Positions 34,411 to 43,064 of a DNA stretch of 64,000 nt are shown piece by piece. The DNA is from Bacteroidia bacterium. GTDB lineage: Bacteria > Bacteroidota > Bacteroidia > Bacteroidales > Paludibacteraceae. Numbering within the stretch: the first letter of the stretch is position 1; the number at the start of each line of letters is the position of its first letter. The translations under genes and the position numbers were made by a program. Under the pieces are notes generated by a model. That model was not told where the DNA came from. It searched no databases and saw only the letters and a program-made list of their open reading frames with translations. Where the stretch lies: positions 1-64,000 of the forward strand of contig JAGKVE010000003.1 of assembly GCA_021152555.1 (NCBI GenBank), in the 5' to 3' direction.

Positions 34411-34996
34411 AATGAGGCGTGACAACACGGTTCACCCTCTTATCCCGCCACGTATGTGGCACACGATCTTTGAGTTGAAAATCATAGCACACTCCTATCT
34501 GCGTAGCATGCAGGTGTTTGGCCAGGAAACGGTCGTAGTAGCCTCCGCCGCGTCCTATGCGATGGCAGTGATGGTCAAACGCGACTCCGGGGACCAGAAT
34601 GAGGTCTATTGTCCCGTGAAAAGTATCAGTCTGCGGTTCCGGCACTCCGAGCCTCCCCTTCCTCATCATCTCCTCGCCGTCATAAGGACGTACTTCTATT
34701 GAGTGGCGGTGCGTGACAGGGAAGAGGAATGTTTTTTGACCCTCATATTTGGTCAATAACGGACGGAGATCGACCTCGTTATGAATCGGGTAATAGAGCA
34801 TTATCGTCTTCGCCTCGCGGAAAGCGGACATCTGCTCCAACTGGTCCATAATAAGTTTGGAGGATTTGGCAATCTGCTCGGGCGACAAGAGACGGCGTTG
34901 CTGCTCAATAATCCCTCTGAGCGCAGCCTGCTCCTTACGGGCAGCCACCCATGGAAGTGCCATTTTGAGGTCATATAACTGTGCTTCAAACAACAT
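34397..34996 (-). CDS. 5-formyltetrahydrofolate cyclo-ligase
   Basis: A 199-residue enzyme that turns 5-formyl-THF into 5,10-methenyl-THF using ATP. Signatures are ALRGIIEQQRRLLSPEQIAK, the LVPGVAFD strand and the GRGGGYYDRFLA substrate loop. I choose ATG 34996, about 23 bases beyond the predicted transcription start; ATG 34963 would also give a full domain. Its promoter is interlocked with that of the divergent lipoprotein gene. Confidence 0.92.
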   Translation of the reverse strand: MLFEAQLYDLKMALPWVAARKEQAALRGIIEQQRRLLSPEQIAKSSKLIMDQLEQMSAFREAKTIMLYYPIHNEVDLRPLLTKYEGQKTFLFPVTHRHSIEVRPYDGEEMMRKGRLGVPEPQTDTFHGTIDLILVPGVAFDHHCHRIGRGGGYYDRFLAKHLHATQIGVCYDFQLKDRVPHTWRDKRVNRVVTPHFTIG

Positions 34997-35011
34997 AACA
35001 AAATAGTGTTT

Positions 35012-35056
35012 TACCTTTGCGGCTGCAAAGGTACGAAAAAAAAACGAAATGCGCAA
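35012..35056. promoter_or_regulatory. Interlocked divergent promoter on a palindrome
   Basis: TACCTTTGC at 35012-35020 and its exact complement GCAAAGGTA at 35025-35033 form a palindrome with a 4-base centre. The plus-strand copy faces the DUF6242 gene, the minus-strand copy faces the cyclo-ligase gene. The minus promoter also has TTTG at 35056-35053, inside the first codons of the plus-strand gene; no clear upstream box is seen for the plus promoter. Simultaneous polymerase binding looks impossible. Confidence 0.7.
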
Positions 35057-36386
35057 ATTTTTAAACATAATAATCTGTCTTTTGCCGCTGATTATCATCG
35101 GCTGCAACAATCAACAGAGCCAAACGGTGCCATCTTCCGTTGCCCAATTGAAGGCGTTTTCCTTCGTAAAGAACGACTCTTTCCCGGGGTTGGAAAGGGC
35201 AGTCTTTACCGTTGAAGAGAGACTGGATACCGGTCTTGTATGGAATAAGGACTCGATGCTCTACGGGACCCGTCTGGACAGCGTTGTTCCGCGATTCACA
35301 TTTGAAGCCACGCCAAGTGCCGCATTTCTCAAATTCCCAGACACGACTGTTTCGCTGACGGGTTATGACACGCTCAATTTCAACAAACAGCCTATTTACC
35401 TGACTATCCGTTCGGCAGACAAATCGAATATCAAGACTTATGAGATACGTCCGACCGTTCACAGGATAGATCCGGATTTGTACATATGGACGCAGTTGTG
35501 CGCAAGTATCTATCCGCAGGATGACAGTGAACAACGCGTAGTTGAGCTGGGCAACGACTTCGTAATGATTAGTTCCAATGGATTTGAACTGCATGCTTAC
35601 AAGTCAGCGGACGGAATTACGTGGAGTGATTTAGGCAAGCCGGCAGGTCTTCCCGCCGGAACCAAAGTGCGGCAGATGATCAGTAGCGGCAAGGCGCTTT
35701 TCTATGGTCAGGACAGCAGTGTTTATACGTCTCCGGACGCCGTCACATGGACTGAACAGAAGATGGCAGCTCCTGTGCGCACGATGCTTATGTATTGGAA
35801 CGAGCATATATGGGCTCTAACCGGCGAAGAAGAAAACTACGAATTGGCAATATTCCAAGGTGACAGTCTTAAAATGACGGGTCTTCAACCGGATGGCGAG
35901 TTCCCGATAAGTGATTTTGCAACCGTGACTTTCATGAGCCCGAGTCTCCGTGACCGCGCGATGATTATCGGCGGCTTTGCTGAAAACGGACGGAGTCTCA
36001 ATTCGCGGTGGAATATTGAATATTCGCGCCACACGCAGGAGAACGGCGGTTACCGTATGCAGGATTATTCTATTGACAGACCCCGCTTTACAAGTCTTAC
36101 AGGCGTATCCGTCATCAATTACAATCATCAGTTACTGCTCTTTGGCGGTGTAGATGACAAGATGACCTATTTTGGAAGAAATATCTATATCTCCAACGAC
36201 GAAGGGCTGAACTGGACCCCTGCCGACACAACGAAGAACAAGTTGCCGGGCGTATATACTGCAAGACAAAAACAAACCGCCATTGTGCGGGACGATTGTA
36301 TATATCTGTTCGGCGGGCAAGATGCCACTACTACCTACAGCGATGTGTATAGAGGCAGACTGAACTCGATAGGCTGGAATGATTAA
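35049..36386 (+). CDS. DUF6242-type lipoprotein
   Basis: A 445-residue lipoprotein (lipobox IIIGCNN near residue 18). The N-terminal half resembles DUF6242 proteins of Bacteroidales (AFSFVKNDSFPGLERAVFTV, YDTLNFNKQPIYLTIRS) and the C-terminal half is a Kelch-like propeller with repeated D-G-I-T-W and LLLFGG/YLFGGQD motifs. Probably exposed at the outer membrane; function unknown. The name DUF6242 is from memory of similar proteins. It is followed by pgk after 30 bases. Confidence 0.8.
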   Translation: MRKFLNIIICLLPLIIIGCNNQQSQTVPSSVAQLKAFSFVKNDSFPGLERAVFTVEERLDTGLVWNKDSMLYGTRLDSVVPRFTFEATPSAAFLKFPDTTVSLTGYDTLNFNKQPIYLTIRSADKSNIKTYEIRPTVHRIDPDLYIWTQLCASIYPQDDSEQRVVELGNDFVMISSNGFELHAYKSADGITWSDLGKPAGLPAGTKVRQMISSGKALFYGQDSSVYTSPDAVTWTEQKMAAPVRTMLMYWNEHIWALTGEEENYELAIFQGDSLKMTGLQPDGEFPISDFATVTFMSPSLRDRAMIIGGFAENGRSLNSRWNIEYSRHTQENGGYRMQDYSIDRPRFTSLTGVSVINYNHQLLLFGGVDDKMTYFGRNIYISNDEGLNWTPADTTKNKLPGVYTARQKQTAIVRDDCIYLFGGQDATTTYSDVYRGRLNSIGWND

Positions 36387-36416
36387 GAAAAAACAACAAA
36401 CTAAATATTTGGAATT

Positions 36417-37667
36417 ATGACAATTAAAGATTTTAAATTTGCCGGAAAGAAGGCGATAGTCCGTGTGGACTTTAATGTGCCTCTTGATGAAAACGGAAAG
36501 ATTACCGATGACACCCGTATCCGCGGTGCACTGCCGACGTTGAAACACATCCTTGATGAAGGAGGTGCCCTCATTATTATGAGCCATATGGGCAAGCCGA
36601 AAGGCAAAGTGCAGGCTAAGTTCAGCCTTCGCCAGATTGTAGATGCCGTATCTGCTGCGCTTGGTCGTCCTGTGCAGTTTGCGGAAGACTGCGCCAAAGC
36701 ACAGGAGCAGGCAGCTGCTCTCAAACCGGGCGAGGTGCTGTTGCTGGAAAACCTTCGTTTCTATCCGGAAGAGGAGGGTAAACCTGTAGGCATCGAGAAA
36801 GAAGACCCTGCATATGAGCCTGCAAAGAAAGAGATGAAAGCGCGCCAGAAAGAGTTCGCCAAGACGCTCGCCTCGTACGCAGATTGCTATGTGATGGATG
36901 CTTTCGGTACCGCGCACCGCAAACATGCATCAACAGCCGTAATCGCTGATTATTTCGATGCAGACCATAAAATGCTCGGTTTCCTGATGGAAAAAGAAGT
37001 GGCTGCTGTTGATGCCGTTCTCGGCGACATCAAACGCCCGTTCGTTGCTATCATGGGTGGTTCGAAAGTCAGTTCGAAAATCGGCATCATCGAGAATCTG
37101 CTCGGCAAGGTTGACAAACTGATTCTCTGCGGTGGTATGACATATACCTTTGCCAAGGCACACGGTGGTGAAATCGGCGGTTCAATTGTTGAGTTGGACA
37201 AACTTGATGTAGCACTGGGTGTAGAGGAATTGGCAAAGAAGAACGGTGTAGAACTGGTTCTTGCCCCCGATGCTATCTGTGCAGATAGTTTCAGCAATGA
37301 TGCCAATCAGAAGATATTCCCAGCTAACGCTATTCCTGAAGGCTGGGAAGGATTGGATGCCGGTCCTGAAGCGCAGAAAAAATTCGCGGCAGCTATCAAA
37401 GGAGCCAAGACTATCCTTTGGAACGGTCCTGCCGGCGTGTTTGAGTTTGATAACTTCTGCGATGGTAGCCGTGCTATCGGTAATGCGATTGCGGAGGCTA
37501 CGGCTAATGGCGCCTTCTCGCTTATAGGCGGTGGTGACAGCGTTGCATGCGTAAACAAATTCGGTCTTGCCGACAAGGTTTCGTATATCTCTACCGGCGG
37601 CGGTGCTCTTCTCGAGGCTATCGAAGGTAAAATACTGCCGGGCGTTGCCGCTATCAAGGGCGAATGA
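36417..37667 (+). CDS. pgk: Phosphoglycerate kinase
   Basis: A 416-residue glycolytic enzyme that makes ATP from 1,3-bisphosphoglycerate. It has the KKAIVRVDFNVPLDENG signature, LLENLRFYPEEEG, the KVSSKIGIIENLL region, and the nucleotide-binding C-terminal segment (WNGPAGVFEFDNF, IGGGDSVA). Full length. It lies between the DUF6242 lipoprotein and DUF3127 genes. Confidence 0.98.
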   Translation: MTIKDFKFAGKKAIVRVDFNVPLDENGKITDDTRIRGALPTLKHILDEGGALIIMSHMGKPKGKVQAKFSLRQIVDAVSAALGRPVQFAEDCAKAQEQAAALKPGEVLLLENLRFYPEEEGKPVGIEKEDPAYEPAKKEMKARQKEFAKTLASYADCYVMDAFGTAHRKHASTAVIADYFDADHKMLGFLMEKEVAAVDAVLGDIKRPFVAIMGGSKVSSKIGIIENLLGKVDKLILCGGMTYTFAKAHGGEIGGSIVELDKLDVALGVEELAKKNGVELVLAPDAICADSFSNDANQKIFPANAIPEGWEGLDAGPEAQKKFAAAIKGAKTILWNGPAGVFEFDNFCDGSRAIGNAIAEATANGAFSLIGGGDSVACVNKFGLADKVSYISTGGGALLEAIEGKILPGVAAIKGE

Positions 37668-37697
37668 TAAATGTTGGATGTTAAAGTTGAATAAATT

Positions 37698-38123
37698 ATG
37701 GAAGTAGTAGGAAAAATCATACAAGTGTTGCCCGCCCAGGAAGGAATCGGACGTAACGGCAATCCGTGGAAAGTACAACCATATGTACTGGAAACCCTCG
37801 ATCAGTATCCCCGAAAAGTGCATTTTGAGGTGTTCGGAGAGGACCGCATCAAGCAGAATCCCTGCGAGATAGATCAACTGGTAACAGTTAGTTTCGATAT
37901 CGAGAGCCGTGAGTTTAACGGTCGTTGGTACACCTCAATCCGCGCCTGGAAGATTCAGCAGGGTGACACTACCCAGGCAAACGCTGTACCGGCTGCTACA
38001 CCGGTACAAGCAGCTCCATCTCCGGCAGCACCGGCTGCCCAGCCGATGGAGAACATGGGAACAGCCAATGTCGATCCCTTCGATGCTTCTGCGGGTGAAG
38101 GAACAAGTGATCTTCCCTTTTAA
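37698..38123 (+). CDS. DUF3127 OB-fold protein with SSB-like tip
   Basis: A 141-residue protein. The first 90 residues match DUF3127, a small OB-fold family (VVGKIIQVLPAQEG, KVHFEVFGEDRI, SFDIESREFNGRWYTSIRAW). A flexible Ala/Pro/Gln linker follows and the chain ends in SDLPF. This plan, OB fold, disordered linker and terminal D-L-P-F, copies that of single-stranded DNA-binding protein, whose tip docks repair enzymes. A DNA-binding role is inferred. The stop overlaps the next start (TAATG). Confidence 0.85.
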   Translation: MEVVGKIIQVLPAQEGIGRNGNPWKVQPYVLETLDQYPRKVHFEVFGEDRIKQNPCEIDQLVTVSFDIESREFNGRWYTSIRAWKIQQGDTTQANAVPAATPVQAAPSPAAPAAQPMENMGTANVDPFDASAGEGTSDLPF

Positions 38124-39088
38124 TGCGTAAATGGGTTAGTGTCATATTGATTACGCTTCTGTTAGCGGGCGGTGCAGTTCTCTGCGCCGTCCGTTGGCAG
38201 GCTTGGTTTGGCATGCCGCCTGAACATCCGTGGACGGGCGATACAATCAGTTATGCCATGCCGGCTTTCACGCATGATTCCACGCCGGAGTCTTTGGATT
38301 TGATTGTATTAGGCGATATCCATAATAATCTGACGCGTGAAGACTACGATACTCTCGCCGCTCGTATACCGCAAGCGGACGCTGTAGTCCAAACCGGAGA
38401 CTGGCTGGATAGAGGACAGTATTATTACTATCAACTCCTCATGCGCGAATGGACGAACAGTGGTTTGTACGGGCTGCCGGTTATCGCATGTCCCGGTAAT
38501 CATGAATACACAAAAGGGATAGGCAAAACCATCTCGCCCATATGGGTGAATACTTTCTTGAGCCGGGCTGACTCATGTGGACGAATACAACGTCTGTATG
38601 GCGTACCCGGAGCATCATACTATATCGACCTCCCTTCCGCCCGGCTGATAGCGATTGATACTAATCCTTTAGTGCGTGTAGTACATCTTACCCGCACACT
38701 GACATGGCTGCGCAATGCCATGTACACAGCCGGAGACAGGTATGTCATTGTGATTATGCACCATCCGGTATTGTCGCCTGCAAAGGGCCGTGCCAACACG
38801 CTTATTTATACCTCTTTCCGTCATGCTCTCGGTCAAGCCGACCTTGTACTTGCCGGGCATGACCATAGTTATATGAGGCGTGCTCCGTTTGTGGTGCTGA
38901 ATACAGCCGGTAAACGCAAAACGCAACGTATGCGATTCCATCCTGAAATGACGGATACTGTTCCTGCATACGGGGTAATCAGTCTCTCGCAGCCTGCATT
39001 CGCCGAACAAGTACCTCCGCTGGCATTCCGTGTGTTCCGCTTGAAAGACGGAGTACTCATTGATTCTCTCTATGTTAAACACGACTGA
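38123..39088 (+). CDS. Metallophosphoesterase
   Basis: A 321-residue calcineurin-type phosphoesterase with an N-terminal signal or anchor segment (VILITLLLAGGAVLCAV). Metal-binding motifs are GDIHNN, GDWLDRG, GNHE, MHHPV and GHDHSY, all present and in order. Probably acts outside the cytoplasm; substrate unknown. Overlaps DUF3127 at its start and recO at its end. Confidence 0.92.
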   Translation: MRKWVSVILITLLLAGGAVLCAVRWQAWFGMPPEHPWTGDTISYAMPAFTHDSTPESLDLIVLGDIHNNLTREDYDTLAARIPQADAVVQTGDWLDRGQYYYYQLLMREWTNSGLYGLPVIACPGNHEYTKGIGKTISPIWVNTFLSRADSCGRIQRLYGVPGASYYIDLPSARLIAIDTNPLVRVVHLTRTLTWLRNAMYTAGDRYVIVIMHHPVLSPAKGRANTLIYTSFRHALGQADLVLAGHDHSYMRRAPFVVLNTAGKRKTQRMRFHPEMTDTVPAYGVISLSQPAFAEQVPPLAFRVFRLKDGVLIDSLYVKHD

Positions 39089-39644
39089 CGCGATAGTACT
39101 GTCGCTACAGCCGCATTCCGACAAAGCGCATGTCTTACACGCGTACACCCGCGCGGGCGGACGCGTTAATTATATGGTGTATGGTCTCGGACGCAAAAAC
39201 ACTGCCGGCAAATACAGCCCGTTATCCATTGTACAACTGACCGCAGACGAACGCTCAATCCGCACGGCACAGTTATCGTTCGTACCGATGACCACCGTCA
39301 CAGACCCTTACAAACGTACTATCGCACTGTTTATCAGCGAAGTATTATACCATGTACTTCGTCACCCGATGCCGGACGAGCCGATGTTTGACTTCATAGC
39401 GCAAGCCATACAAGCCTTGGACGAGGCAGAAGAACCGCAAAATTTTCACATTGATTTTCTGATAGGTCTCGCCGCCAAACTGGGTTTTGCCATACCGGAA
39501 GATGATGCCCTTATGGCCGTTGTCCCTCATACGCGCACAGAGCGTCAAAAGAAACTACGGGACCTTTGCGCCTATTTCGAGGAACACGTCGAGACATGGC
39601 AGGACCCCAAATCGCTGAACATCCTGACAGAGGTTTTTGACTGA
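39072..39644 (+). CDS. recO: DNA repair protein RecO
   Basis: A 190-residue recombination mediator. It has the N-terminal OB fold (TDAIVLSLQPHSDKAHVLHAYT), the RecO helical domain (PYKRTIALFISEVLYHVLR) and the family's C-terminal LNILTEVFD. It is about 50 residues shorter than typical Bacteroidales RecO because part of the C-terminal region is missing. I choose ATG 39072; ATG 39060 is four codons upstream. It overlaps the phosphoesterase gene by 17 bases. Confidence 0.88.
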   Translation: MLNTTDAIVLSLQPHSDKAHVLHAYTRAGGRVNYMVYGLGRKNTAGKYSPLSIVQLTADERSIRTAQLSFVPMTTVTDPYKRTIALFISEVLYHVLRHPMPDEPMFDFIAQAIQALDEAEEPQNFHIDFLIGLAAKLGFAIPEDDALMAVVPHTRTERQKKLRDLCAYFEEHVETWQDPKSLNILTEVFD

Positions 39645-39666
39645 CCGGTAAAAGTGCGATTATCTC

Positions 39667-39731
39667 TCGATAACGGCTCGATAACGGCTCGATAACGGCT
39701 CGATATGCCCTCGATAAAGGTTCGAATACGA
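39667..39731. repeat. Array of 11-bp repeats upstream of rpmH
   Basis: TCGATAACGGC three times (39667, 39678, 39689), then TCGATATGCCC, TCGATAAAGGT and a fragment. The unit is the reverse complement of the array at 12105. Confidence 0.85.
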
Positions 39732-39785
39732 ATTAACGCACAAAGGCACAAAAAAGTATAGTTTTTGAAAAAAAATGAAGAAAAA

Positions 39786-39817
39786 TTTGGTCATATCAAA
39801 AAAAAGCAGTACCTTTG
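39786..39817 (+). promoter_or_regulatory. rpmH promoter
   Basis: TTTG at 39786-39789, a 20-base spacer containing CATATCAAAAAAAAGCAG and TACCTTTG at 39810-39817. The leader is about 50 bases, longer than for most genes here. Confidence 0.88.
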
Positions 39818-39872
39818 CAGCCCATTTTGCATAAAAACCGCTCTGTGACAGAGCATAAAAACAACAATAACA

Positions 39873-40031
39873 ATGAAACGTACATTCCAACCATCCCAAC
39901 GCAAGCGTCGTAATAAACACGGCTTCTTGGAGAGAATGGCCACCGCAAACGGTCGCCGTGTATTGGCTGCACGCCGCGCTAAAGGTCGTAAGAAACTGAC
40001 CGTTGCCGACGAAGGACGCCACAAATTTTAA
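39873..40031 (+). CDS. rpmH: Ribosomal protein L34
   Basis: A 52-residue ribosomal protein of the large subunit. The sequence begins MKRTFQPSQRKRRNKHGFLE and contains the RVLAARRAKGRKKLT block that defines L34. Rich in Arg and Lys. Its stop overlaps the rbfA start as TAATG, so the two are translationally coupled and link ribosome components with ribosome maturation. Confidence 0.97.
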   Translation: MKRTFQPSQRKRRNKHGFLERMATANGRRVLAARRAKGRKKLTVADEGRHKF

Positions 40032-40366
40032 TGGAGTCAACTAGACAACACAAGATCGCCCGTCTTATTCAAAAAGACATGAGCGACATTCTGTTGCGTT
40101 ACGCGCGCACGCTACATGGAACCCTTATTTCCGTAAGCGAGGTGCGCGTATCGCCGGATTTAGCTATTGCTCATATTTACCTCTCTATTTTTCCTCAAGA
40201 CAAGGTAAAAGAGACAATGGAGCAAATAGAGGAAAATACACACCGTTTGCGCGGTGAACTCGGCGCATTGGAACGTCACCAGTTGCGTATTATTCCAGAG
40301 ATTATCTTTCATTTGGACGAGACAATCGACCGAATGGAACGTATTGACGAACTGCTGAAGCGATAA
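40031..40366 (+). CDS. rbfA: Ribosome-binding factor A
   Basis: A 111-residue KH-type factor for 30S maturation (RQHKIARLIQKDMSDILLRY, VSEVRVSPDLAIAHIYLS, FHLDETIDRMERIDELL). Full length. Coupled to rpmH and followed by the LolC/E-like permease gene after 30 bases. Confidence 0.95.
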   Translation: MESTRQHKIARLIQKDMSDILLRYARTLHGTLISVSEVRVSPDLAIAHIYLSIFPQDKVKETMEQIEENTHRLRGELGALERHQLRIIPEIIFHLDETIDRMERIDELLKR

Positions 40367-40396
40367 CCCCCTTCGCTCCCAAAAACAAAGACCGCT

Positions 40397-41617
40397 TTGC
40401 TGAAAATAGAAAGACATATTGCGTGGCGGTATATTTTTTCCAAAAAAAGTCATAACGCTATTAATATTGTGTCGTGCGTCAGTGCGGCGGCTGTTTCCGT
40501 CGTAACTGCTGCAATGATTTGCGTATTGAGCGTGATGAACGGTTTCGGAGCTTTGGTCGAGCAGATGTTTTCGGAGTTTGACCCTGTGCTGCTGGTTGTG
40601 CCGGAAGAGGGACAAACATTGCGTACAGACACATTGCCGGTTCTTTCTTTGTACGCGCGCGAGGATATAGATGCTGTTTCCCTGCAGCTTGAGCAAACGG
40701 CTCTTATCCGTTATAAGGACCATCAACTCCCTGCGCGCGTAATGGGTGTGGATGACAATTTTACGCGCACTGCGCATATTGACTCCATCATTAGTGACGG
40801 TTTTTACTCCGTATGGGACGGGGCGTGGGACAGAGCCGTATTGGGTCGCGGATTAGCTGCGCAAATCGGAATCAATGCTCATTTCACCGGTGCGCTGCAC
40901 CTCTATGCTCCGGAACGTACAGGGAATATCAACTTGCTCCGGCCGGATCTGTCACTCCGGCATGAATATGCCTTTATTGCCGGCACTTTCGCAGTCAATC
41001 AGATTGAATATGACAACGAACTGATGCTCGTCTCTCTCCCTCTCGCACAACGGCTTTTCGACTACGATGAACATACGGGCACAGCGTTGAGGATACAACC
41101 GAAGGAAAGGGGTAAAATATCAAATCTGAAACAGCAAATTTCAAATACACTCGGTCCCGGATATAAAGTTCTCGATCGTTACGAACAGCAAGCGGATTTT
41201 TTCCGCATCTTACGGATAGAAAAGTTGTTGACATTCTTGCTGCTTGTCTTTATTCTGCTAATCGCAAGTTTTAATATTATAGGCTCGCTGTCCATGCTGA
41301 TGATAGACAAACGCGAAGATATTCAAATTCTTTCACACCTTGGTGCCGACGACCAAACGATACGCCGCATTTTTCTGTTGGAAGGGTGGTTGATATCATT
41401 GTTAGGAACAATTTGCGGAGTTGTTATCGGTGTCGTTCTATGTATTTGCCAGCAAGAATTCGGTTGGCTCAAATTAGGTTCGGGCGATAACTATATCATT
41501 TCGGCATATCCTGTTCTTGTCCAATGGGCCGATGTTGTACTCATTGCCGCGATGGTGATGGCCCTCGGATTTGTAGCAGCATGGTATCCGGTAAGAAAAC
41601 TGAATAGTAAGAAATGA
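40397..41617 (+). CDS. LolC/LolE-like ABC permease (FtsX family)
   Basis: A 406-residue permease with four membrane segments: one N-terminal (about 22-45) and three C-terminal (about 275-400), with a large periplasmic MacB/LolE-like domain between. The conserved start (IERHIAWRYIFSKKSHNAIN) and DKREDIQILSHLGA block fit lipoprotein-release permeases. The start is TTG 40397; no ATG is available before the conserved region. No ATPase gene is adjacent, so that partner must lie elsewhere. The segment KISNLKQQISNT may derive from a short repeat insertion. Confidence 0.88.
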   Translation: MLKIERHIAWRYIFSKKSHNAINIVSCVSAAAVSVVTAAMICVLSVMNGFGALVEQMFSEFDPVLLVVPEEGQTLRTDTLPVLSLYAREDIDAVSLQLEQTALIRYKDHQLPARVMGVDDNFTRTAHIDSIISDGFYSVWDGAWDRAVLGRGLAAQIGINAHFTGALHLYAPERTGNINLLRPDLSLRHEYAFIAGTFAVNQIEYDNELMLVSLPLAQRLFDYDEHTGTALRIQPKERGKISNLKQQISNTLGPGYKVLDRYEQQADFFRILRIEKLLTFLLLVFILLIASFNIIGSLSMLMIDKREDIQILSHLGADDQTIRRIFLLEGWLISLLGTICGVVIGVVLCICQQEFGWLKLGSGDNYIISAYPVLVQWADVVLIAAMVMALGFVAAWYPVRKLNSKK

Positions 41618-42168
41618 AAAAAGTAGAAAGAATTATCTGTGCCATAGGTATTTTGGGATTTGTTTGCTTGAATGCTTGTAAGCCCTCACAGCCATCCCGA
41701 TACCGCGGTATGCCGAAAGAATACACCCTGGCATATGAGGAAATATATGGTCATTGTTATGACTCGCTTTCCTCTGCCATAGTAGCATTGGACCTCTATT
41801 CGGAAGGGATAACATTGGATAAGAATCACCGTATTCAGGGAACGGGTTATAACTTGTATTTATCCGATATTTTTGTTCCGGATTCATTATTGGTCAACGG
41901 CACATATCGTTCGGATACAACAGGATTGCCGTTCACTTTTCTTCCCGGCCGTGATTACGAAGGGCTGCCACACGGTATGTACTTGCTGAATATAGAGGAA
42001 GATAAAATCATCAGTATTCAGGTCCTTGATTCGGGGTATATGGTTGTCAAGGATACATTAGGGCAAAAAGACCTGCTTTTTACTCTCTATTATAAGGATA
42101 TCTATGGTCAGCGCGCCATCTACAATACGCATTTTACAGGCACACTTCTCCCATGGCAAAAGAAATAA
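41614..42168 (+). CDS. Lipoprotein of unknown function
   Basis: A 184-residue protein with lipobox CLNACKPS near residue 20. The mature part is beta-rich (YTLAYEEIYGHCYDSLSSAI, GYNLYLSDIFVPDSLLVNGT, TLYYKDIYGQRAIYNTHFTG). No domain recognised. It overlaps the permease stop by four bases (ATGA) and xerD by 16 bases. Confidence 0.75.
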   Translation: MKKVERIICAIGILGFVCLNACKPSQPSRYRGMPKEYTLAYEEIYGHCYDSLSSAIVALDLYSEGITLDKNHRIQGTGYNLYLSDIFVPDSLLVNGTYRSDTTGLPFTFLPGRDYEGLPHGMYLLNIEEDKIISIQVLDSGYMVVKDTLGQKDLLFTLYYKDIYGQRAIYNTHFTGTLLPWQKK

Positions 42169-43064
42169 AACCGGACACCGAACTGCTCCGCGAATACCAT
42201 ACTTGGCTGCGACTTGAGCGCGGTTACTCTCCCAATACTATTGAGGGTTATGAGATGGACCTTGACAAGTTGCGCGCATATGCAAAAGAGAATGGATTGG
42301 ACATGGTAAAAATGGAGTATGAGCAGCTGGAAGCATTCATATTTGATGCATTCAAGACCGTTCGTTCCGAAGCCACCCAGGCACGCATACTCGCCGGTAT
42401 CCATTCATGGTTCCGCTTCCTGTTGTACAAAGATTACATTGAGCAAGACCCGTCCGAACTGATAGAAGGTCCCCGTAAATCAAAACATTTACCCACCGTT
42501 CTGACGGTAGAAGAAATAAACCGCATGATGGCGGCAATTGATCTCAGCTCGAATGAAGGGCACCGGAACCGCGCCATGATGGAAATGCTGTATGGCAGCG
42601 GCCTGCGCGTAAGTGAGTTGGTGGGACTGCAGCTTAGTCATATATACCTTGATGAGCATTATATGCTTATTCAGGGTAAAGGCTCCAAACAGCGCCTTGT
42701 CCCCATCTCTCCGGTCGCCGAAGAATGGTTCGGCTATTGGATACAGGAACGTTCTGCATGGTCGCTCAAACCTGAATCCAAAGACATTGCATTCGTCAAT
42801 CGGTATGGACGTCCGATGACGCGCGCCATGGTCTTCACGATAGTACGGCAACTCTGTGCCAACGCCGGTATCACAAAAACAGTCTCCCCGCATACTTTAC
42901 GCCATTCATTCGCCACTCATCTGCTTCAGAACGGCGCTGACTTGCGTGTAATCCAGCAATTGCTCGGTCATGAGGATCTTGCGACTACGGAAATCTATAC
43001 GCACCTTGAGGTGACAGACCTTCGCAAAGCCATTCTGAAGTATCATCCCGCCAACAAAAATTGA
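42153..43064 (+). CDS. xerD: Tyrosine recombinase XerD
   Basis: A 303-residue site-specific recombinase acting with XerC and FtsK at dif to resolve chromosome dimers. The SAM-like N-terminal domain (YHTWLRLERGYSPNTIEGYE) and catalytic residues are visible: Arg in GSGLRVSELV, Lys in GKGSKQRLVP, His-x-x-Arg in HTLRHSFATHLL, His in LGHEDLATT and Tyr in EIYTH. All are intact and length is typical. Placed in a housekeeping gene string, it is the chromosomal Xer protein rather than a phage integrase. Confidence 0.94.
   Translation: MAKEIKPDTELLREYHTWLRLERGYSPNTIEGYEMDLDKLRAYAKENGLDMVKMEYEQLEAFIFDAFKTVRSEATQARILAGIHSWFRFLLYKDYIEQDPSELIEGPRKSKHLPTVLTVEEINRMMAAIDLSSNEGHRNRAMMEMLYGSGLRVSELVGLQLSHIYLDEHYMLIQGKGSKQRLVPISPVAEEWFGYWIQERSAWSLKPESKDIAFVNRYGRPMTRAMVFTIVRQLCANAGITKTVSPHTLRHSFATHLLQNGADLRVIQQLLGHEDLATTEIYTHLEVTDLRKAILKYHPANKN

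Noticed and set aside
42153..43064. Integrase of a mobile element
   Set aside because: The sequence fits chromosomal XerD and lies in a housekeeping operon with overlapping neighbours.
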